A stretch of DNA of 64,000 nt from Pedobacter sp. Bi126 (GTDB lineage: Bacteria > Bacteroidota > Bacteroidia > Sphingobacteriales > Sphingobacteriaceae): assembly GCF_918698245.1 (NCBI RefSeq), contig NZ_CAKKMS010000005.1, forward strand, positions 1 to 64,000, read 5' to 3'. Under the pieces are notes generated by a model that was not told the origin of the DNA, searched no databases, and saw only the letters and a list, made by a program, of their open reading frames with translations. A program made the translations under genes and the position numbers. Positions 59,628 through 64,000 of this stretch are shown one piece after another (position 1 is the first letter of the stretch; each line of letters opens with the position of its first letter).

Positions 59628-60245
59628 CTATTTCCGTCCAGACACTACGATAAACGGTTTGCTGATTTCCTTTCCGTTTTGATCCATTACCATTTCCATC
59701 ATTTTTTTTACTTCGATATTCGCAAATCCCGATAGTTCGAAAAACGATTTTACTTCATCAATCTCATAAAATGTAAAATCGAGCTGTGTCCAGGGCAGGT
59801 CGCCACCAGAGTTTTTTTCAACAAAGGCAAGGTCCGTTTTTCCCCCTGGTTTTAACACACGGTAGCTTTCAGCTAAGTATTTTAGCGGATCCGGCCAAAA
59901 ATAAATGGTATTCGCCGTAAAACAATAATCGAAGAAATTATCCTGAAAATTGAGTTTGTTATCCGTTGTTTTAATGAACTCTGCAGCGTTACCATCCGCC
60001 TTGTAAGTTAAAGAGGCTTCTTTCATCGCAGATTCAGTAGGGTAAGTACCAGAATAACTAATGTTTTTTGCTTTTTGAAACAAATAAGAGAGGTGTTCGG
60101 TGCCGGCTGGGCCGATTTCCAATACTTTTTCCTCCGCTTTTAACGGTAAATCTTGTAAGAGTTTAAAAATTAGGGTGTTTTTGGGTGGGAGAACGTCTGT
60201 TTTTTGATCTTGCGTTAATGTGTTCAGGTCTTCTTGCTCCTCCAT
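59628..60245 (-). CDS. Class I SAM-dependent methyltransferase
   Basis: A 205-residue methyltransferase starting at ATG 60245; the longer frame from TTG 60281 is less likely. Motif I is EEKVLEIGPAGTEHLSYL (about 43), motif II/III lies in DNFFDYCFTANTIYFWPDPLKYLAESYRVLKPGGK (about 105-140). This is the UbiE/methyltransferase-11 pattern, but the substrate is unknown. It is divergent from an AraC regulator, so it may be a target of it. Confidence 0.82.
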   Translation of the reverse strand: MEEQEDLNTLTQDQKTDVLPPKNTLIFKLLQDLPLKAEEKVLEIGPAGTEHLSYLFQKAKNISYSGTYPTESAMKEASLTYKADGNAAEFIKTTDNKLNFQDNFFDYCFTANTIYFWPDPLKYLAESYRVLKPGGKTDLAFVEKNSGGDLPWTQLDFTFYEIDEVKSFFELSGFANIEVKKMMEMVMDQNGKEISKPFIVVSGRK

Positions 60246-60403
60246 GGTATCGTGATTAGTCTCTTGCGGTGCATTTCGCAATTGGGCAAAATTGAAAAAT
60301 AGCAGGCGTACGCTTTTACATCAAAAGGATTTTCTTTTACAAAAAACCGAATTGTGGATAACGCCATTACTGTAGTTCGGCTTTTTTTGTGATAATTGCC
60401 TTT

Positions 60404-61396
60404 ATGGGAATCAATGTTGGTAAGGATTATGGCGCCTGGAAAAAGGTAGGAGGCAGCTTTGGTGATCTTCCTGCCCGGGGAGGATTGGTAACAGAAAGAA
60501 AGGAGAAATACAGTTTTTCGTTTAGCGATGCCGAATTGGTACAGATCAATATCCCCGGTATTTACATCGTGTATGGCGATATCAGGTTTAAACAGCAACA
60601 GATGTATTTCAGGCCCACTTACGATGTCCCGGATATGGTTAAACTGCGTTTTACGCTCTCCGGCAATGGCACTATCTTTAACCGGGTAAATAACAAACAG
60701 TACATCTTTAATTCCAACCAGCAGAATATTATTTACATGCCTGAACTTGATGGTACAGGCGAATATGACACCCGCCATAACTACTGTTTTTTTGAGGTAC
60801 ATTTTGCTAAGGAGAAGTTTTTGCAACTGGCAGAACATTCCACCAAAGCATTGCAGGTTTTGGCAGATTATGCCGATACCGGTCGCTATACGGAACTGGC
60901 TGAACAAAACCTTCCTATTTCATGGGCCATGCAGCACTGCATCCGCGAAATTCTCGATTGTGGTTACCCCGAGGGCCTGAAACGTATGTTTATCGAATCG
61001 AAATGCATTGAACTGCTGGTACTCCAGGCCGAAGCTTTTGAACGTTCCATTAGCCAAAAACAGCCTGCAGTTTTACATTCTGCCTACGATAGGGATTGTC
61101 TTTATCAGGCAAGGGATTACCTTATTGCCAATATCCACCAGCCGCCATCGGTTGCAGAACTGGCTAAAGTATGTGGTATTAACGAATTTAAACTTAAACA
61201 GGGCTTTAAAGGACTGTTTGATAACAGCATATTCGGTTATTTGAGTGATTACAGGCTTAACCATGCAAAAGAGCTGCTGCTTGAGGGGCTATCCATAAAA
61301 TCGGTGGCATTTATGCTTGGTTATTCATCTGTACAGCACTTCAGCAATGCTTTCAGAAAGAAATTTGCAGTTACGCCGGGTAAGTTGAAGGCTTAA
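60404..61396 (+). CDS. AraC-family transcriptional regulator
   Basis: A 330-residue regulator. The N-terminal part (about 1-210) is a sensor domain without a recognised fold match, and the C-terminal AraC DNA-binding domain spans about 225-330 (YLIANIHQPPSVAELAKVCGINEFKLKQGFK ... FMLGYSSVQHFSNAFRKKF). The ATG at 60404 is preferred to the GTG at 60389. It is divergent from a methyltransferase gene and downstream of the sulfatase gene; either could be a target. Confidence 0.9.
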   Translation: MGINVGKDYGAWKKVGGSFGDLPARGGLVTERKEKYSFSFSDAELVQINIPGIYIVYGDIRFKQQQMYFRPTYDVPDMVKLRFTLSGNGTIFNRVNNKQYIFNSNQQNIIYMPELDGTGEYDTRHNYCFFEVHFAKEKFLQLAEHSTKALQVLADYADTGRYTELAEQNLPISWAMQHCIREILDCGYPEGLKRMFIESKCIELLVLQAEAFERSISQKQPAVLHSAYDRDCLYQARDYLIANIHQPPSVAELAKVCGINEFKLKQGFKGLFDNSIFGYLSDYRLNHAKELLLEGLSIKSVAFMLGYSSVQHFSNAFRKKFAVTPGKLKA

Positions 61397-61967
61397 GATG
61401 GGAATTGATTAATGTGGTACAGGGTGGATTCTTCTTCCGCTCTATGCCGCGGGGCATGGTACTTTGGAGCGCCAAAGTACCCAAAGCGCTTCGTCAATCC
61501 AGCAATGAGCCTTTTGCACAATCCTATGCGCATCAAAAAAACAGCGGCACTTCGTTTTGTGTTCAATATTTTTTAAAATTAAATCATCGCTATGAACACA
61601 AAACCACTGCGTTTCAGGTTTGTTAGTGCCAATTTACCTGAACTGCACCTGTTTTTTTGATTTCCCCGGCTCTTGGGATTGACGGGCGTGCTTCGGTGAG
61701 GGTTGAGTTATTTCAAAGCAAGCTAGCATAACGCCTAAACTTTCCTTAAAAGAGAATTGTCCACACAGTAGGATTTAATATTAAGATTGGGATTGACTGG
61801 CGTGCTTCGGTAAAGATTGTGTTTTTTCGAAGTAAGCTGGCATGAGGCTCCAAACAATTTTTACTATGTGAGTTTTCAAGATAGACTTAAGGCCCAAAAA
61901 AAATAATTGTTAATTTTAGGTGATATCTGTTCAAAAATAGCCACATACTGTATAAAGCATAGTAATC
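61397..61967. other. Gene-free gap with hairpins and a direct repeat
   Basis: GGTACTTTGG (61458-61467) and CCAAAGTACC (61472-61481) form a perfect 10-base hairpin around AGCG; a second perfect 11-base pair is TTTTGTGTTCA/TGAACACAAAA (about 61555-61605). A direct repeat of about 62 bases follows at 61675 and 61789. The frame at 61405-61626 is not a gene. Confidence 0.7.
61675..61855. repeat. Two-copy 62-base imperfect direct repeat
   Basis: Copy 1 starts GGGATTGACGGGCGTGC (61675) and copy 2 GGGATTGACTGGCGTGC (61789). They stay similar through CTTCGGT, a T-rich centre and AAGCTGGCAT/AAGCTAGCAT to about 61740 and 61855. The repeat period is 114 bases. Confidence 0.75.
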
Positions 61968-62528
61968 ATGATAGCAACAGCCACTAAAGGGCAGCCCAGC
62001 CAGCGCGAAGCACTTTTTATGAAACTCTACAAAGAAGCTTTTCCTTTGGTGGCAAGGCACGTAAGTAAGATGGGAGGATCATTTGAGGAGGCGAAAGATA
62101 TTTTTCAGGATGCGCTGGTGGTGTACTACGAGAAAGTACAGGTTTCGGGGCTGAGGCTGAAGTATCAGGAGAAAGCCTATTTATTTGGGATTGCCAAATA
62201 TTTATGGATCAAACGTTATAAAGAAAGCGACAAGAATGTTTCCTTTAATCAGCTTGACCTTATTCTTAATGAAGAGATCGATTTGGCAGATATCGGATAT
62301 GAGGAAGTTTCTTCGGGGAAACTGATGCATTTACTGGAGCAGGCCGGGCAGAAATGTATGCGGTTGCTCAGTGCTTTTTATTACGAAAAACTGGATATGG
62401 AAACACTCGCACAGCGCTTTGGCTTTTCGGGTGCACGTTCTGCAACCGCTCAGAAATTTAAATGCCTCGAAAAAGTAAAAGAAACAGTTAAAGCAAAATC
62501 CTTAAAATATGAAGACATCGTTGAATGA
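61968..62528 (+). CDS. ECF-type RNA polymerase sigma factor
   Basis: A 186-residue sigma-70-family factor. Region 2 is seen in EAKDIFQDALVVYYEKV (about 41-57) and the following YLFGIAKYLWIKRYK, and region 4 in LDMETLAQRFGFSGARSATAQKFKCLEKVKE (about 142-172). It lacks regions 1 and 3, as ECF factors do. The next gene overlaps it by 20 bases and encodes a small soluble protein, not the usual membrane anti-sigma factor. An accessory ClpP gene follows. How it is controlled cannot be read from the sequence. Confidence 0.87.
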   Translation: MIATATKGQPSQREALFMKLYKEAFPLVARHVSKMGGSFEEAKDIFQDALVVYYEKVQVSGLRLKYQEKAYLFGIAKYLWIKRYKESDKNVSFNQLDLILNEEIDLADIGYEEVSSGKLMHLLEQAGQKCMRLLSAFYYEKLDMETLAQRFGFSGARSATAQKFKCLEKVKETVKAKSLKYEDIVE

Positions 62529-62778
62529 GCTCCGTTTGATAGAGCATTACCTGCTGTCGGACGATAAGGATGGAGAAAGTTTCCTGCTCGAAGCCAAAAT
62601 GATCCTACAGCCTGATCTCAAGCAGCAGGTTTACTGGCAAGACAAAACCTATCAAATGGTGCGTAATTACGGCCGGAAGCAGCTGAAAAATGAAATCGAA
62701 AACATACACCAAACGTTGTATAATACCGATGCGCACCAAAGCTTCAGGCAAAAGGTAATGCGTTTGTTCAGCAAATAA
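62509..62778 (+). CDS. Small cytosolic protein coupled to the sigma factor
   Basis: An 89-residue soluble protein of unknown family, rich in charged and helix-forming residues (IEHYLLSDDKDGESFLLEAKMIL, QQVYWQDKTYQMVRNYGRKQLKNEIENIHQ). It has no membrane segment and no zinc motif. Its start codon overlaps the last 20 bases of the sigma factor gene, so translation is coupled and a 1:1 partner role is likely. It may be a soluble anti-sigma factor or an adaptor; neither is shown. Confidence 0.7.
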   Translation: MKTSLNELRLIEHYLLSDDKDGESFLLEAKMILQPDLKQQVYWQDKTYQMVRNYGRKQLKNEIENIHQTLYNTDAHQSFRQKVMRLFSK

Positions 62779-62853
62779 ACAATCAATTTAATTTATCAAT
62801 CATGCCCTATTATCGGGGTAGGGGCATTGTTATGCCTAAAATTTAAAATCAAT

Positions 62854-63546
62854 ATGATGGATATCAACAAAGAATTCCGCCTTTATGCGGTAAAACACCA
62901 GGGCTTAAACGGCCTTTATGTAGATCAGTATATGGGCAGAACAGCTGCTCATGCCATGCCTGTTGCCATGACGCCCTATATTACCGAAGAGCGCCAGCTG
63001 AATGTGGCACAGATGGATGTTTTTTCACGGTTAATGATGGACCGGATTATTTTTTTAGGGGAAGCCGTTGATGAGCGGAATGCAAATGTGATACAGGCAC
63101 AATTGCTTTTTTTGCAGTCGGTTGATACCAAAAGCGACATCCAATTGTATATCAATTCGCCTGGTGGATCGGTGTATGCTGGCTTTGGTATTTATGATAC
63201 CATGCAGTATATCGCGCCTGATGTGGCCACCATTTGTACTGGCATTGCACTTTCTATGGGTTCGGTATTGTTGTGCGCGGGAGCTGCCGGTAAACGTTCG
63301 GCCCTGCAGCACTCGAGGGTGATGATTCATCAAACTTCGGGTGGGGCAGAGGGAACCGCCATTGATATGGATATCAGGATCAGAGAGGTGTTAAAAGTCC
63401 AGTCGGATCTGTACCATATTTTGGCGAAACATAGCGGACAAAGTTATGAGCGAATAAATGAAATTGCCAGTCGCGATTATTGGATGACCGCCATTGAAGC
63501 AAAGGAATTTGGAATGATAGATGAGGTGTTAACGCGTGGGGAATAG
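62854..63546 (+). CDS. clpP: Accessory ClpP protease subunit
   Basis: A 230-residue ClpP. The catalytic residues are Ser134 (ALSMGS), His159 (MIHQ) and Asp208 (SRDYW), with spacings of 25 and 49 as in ClpP of Escherichia coli. The N-terminal part shares the extended YAVKHQGLNGLYVDQYMGRT found in Bacteroidota ClpP. It is separate from any tig or clpX gene, so it is likely a second copy rather than the housekeeping one. It follows a sigma factor and partner, with a hairpin-prone 75-base gap (ATGCCC/GGGCAT near 62802-62832). ATG 62857 is an alternative start. Confidence 0.9.
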   Translation: MMDINKEFRLYAVKHQGLNGLYVDQYMGRTAAHAMPVAMTPYITEERQLNVAQMDVFSRLMMDRIIFLGEAVDERNANVIQAQLLFLQSVDTKSDIQLYINSPGGSVYAGFGIYDTMQYIAPDVATICTGIALSMGSVLLCAGAAGKRSALQHSRVMIHQTSGGAEGTAIDMDIRIREVLKVQSDLYHILAKHSGQSYERINEIASRDYWMTAIEAKEFGMIDEVLTRGE

Positions 63547-63590
63547 GGTTTTGTTTGATTTGAAATGTGTATTAAACTTATCTCGTACAA

Positions 63591-63697
63591 GTCTTAGCGC
63601 CCCCTGGGCAAAGTATAGGCTTGACTTGTGTTTTAAACCATCAATTAAATCTCTGCTAAGCACAAGCCATCCAGCCCACTAGCGTAGGCGCTAAGAC
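63591..63697. repeat. 107-base inverted repeat
   Basis: The outer arms GTCTTAGCGCC and GGCGCTAAGAC pair perfectly, with an inner CTTG/CAAG pair around them (GGCTTG and CAAGCC). No gene is inside. Confidence 0.7.
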
Positions 63698-63718
63698 ATG
63701 CGCTGGTAATGAACATAG

Positions 63719-63789
63719 TTTAACCACAGATAAAAAAGATGCACACAGATATAAAAATCCGTGTTTATCTGTGTACATCTGTGGTTAAA
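63719..63789. repeat. TTTAACCACAGAT palindrome
   Basis: TTTAACCACAGAT (63719-63731) and ATCTGTGGTTAAA (63777-63789) are perfect 13-base outer arms. Inside, CACACAGATA and TATCTGTGT add a second pair. This is a widely seen REP-type intergenic sequence. Confidence 0.8.
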
Positions 63790-63835
63790 AACCTTAACTT
63801 AATAACATAGGGCTTGGGCTAGCAATGGTGTAACC

Positions 63836-63875
63836 ACCCCGCCCCTTTGGGCACCTCTCCTAAATCAGGAGGGGA
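63836..63875. repeat. Twin-hairpin repeat
   Basis: GCCC-CTTT-GGGC is followed by CTCTCCT-AAATC-AGGAGGGG. The same two-hairpin order is seen at 44798-44834 with different base pairs, so the structure seems kept while the sequence varies. Confidence 0.65.
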
Positions 63876-64000
63876 GTTTTCCCTCATAGCTGTATAAGGT
63901 AAATGGCCAATTAAACTTTTTACGTTTATAGTGTAGCTGCTAAACCGATAGTTTCATTATATTCATAACACTCAACAGCATTACACCAGGCATCGCAGTC

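Larger units (their letters stand above)
63547..64000. other. Gene-free end of the window with inverted repeats
   Basis: No reading frame is seen. It holds an inverted repeat GTCTTAGCGCC/GGCGCTAAGAC (63591-63601, 63687-63697), a second one with 13-base outer arms at 63719-63789, and a twin-hairpin repeat at 63836-63875. The last 110 bases show nothing recognised. Confidence 0.75.

Noticed and set aside
61405..61626. 73-residue plus-strand frame in the gap before the sigma factor
   Set aside because: It runs through two perfect hairpins and has no protein-like pattern; it is best read as intergenic.
1..64000. tRNA, rRNA or riboswitch
   Set aside because: I looked for T-loop motifs and conserved aptamer cores and found none that I could support.

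Overview
The window looks like chromosome from a Bacteroidota bacterium of the Sphingobacteriaceae, most likely Pedobacter or a close relative. The evidence is the gene families (DUF4294, DUF6588, STM3941-like, DUF1343/NamZ, a bacillithiol deacetylase, an N-terminal-HsdR-domain protein beside holA), modest GC content, many SPII lipoprotein signals, weak Shine-Dalgarno sites, and promoters of the Bacteroidota type (TTTG, about 19 bases, TAnnTTTG). I see no rRNA, tRNA, CRISPR array, prophage, plasmid function or complete insertion sequence.

Layout. 1-10 kb holds pabB, a lipoprotein, then relA/spoT-fur-purA on the minus strand, followed by DUF4294-gpx-bshB1 and an acyl-CoA dehydrogenase on the plus strand. 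10-20 kb holds a lysine 6-aminotransferase operon, a Crp-type regulator with an odd metallo-beta-lactamase-fold protein, an SDR/HxlR divergent pair, and a TetX-like flavin monooxygenase with its TetR regulator and a clear operator. 20-35 kb is mostly housekeeping: PLP-dependent deaminase, outer-membrane protein, RluD-type pseudouridine synthase with a class IV aminotransferase, fmt, topoisomerase IB, NamZ, a LolE-like permease, truA, ychJ-like, and an AI-2E transporter to mazG operon. 35-48 kb holds an aldo-keto reductase, mnmD, YjbR, DinB, DUF2625, an M13 peptidase, a Zn/Cd P-type ATPase, a Uma2 protein and valS.

48.6-61.4 kb is a carbohydrate region. Two exported Gfo/Idh/MocA oxidoreductases flank a two-domain DUF1080 (3-keto-glycoside hydrolase family) protein, followed after holA by a GH95-like glycosidase, a sulfatase and an AraC regulator. 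No SusC/SusD pair is present. The last genes (62-63.5 kb) are an ECF sigma factor, a small overlapping partner and an accessory ClpP.

The most unusual content is between genes. There are (a) arrays of degenerate 7-bp repeats whose unit changes from place to place and which end within a few bases of stop or start codons, one of them inside valS in frame; (b) two copies of a roughly 255-bp element with terminal inverted repeats and conserved, co-varying hairpins; (c) REP-like hairpins with a TCT-type loop in single and paired form; (d) a 50-bp tandem repeat; and (e) several other imperfect palindromes. These are described from reading the sequence alone and none has been searched against databases.
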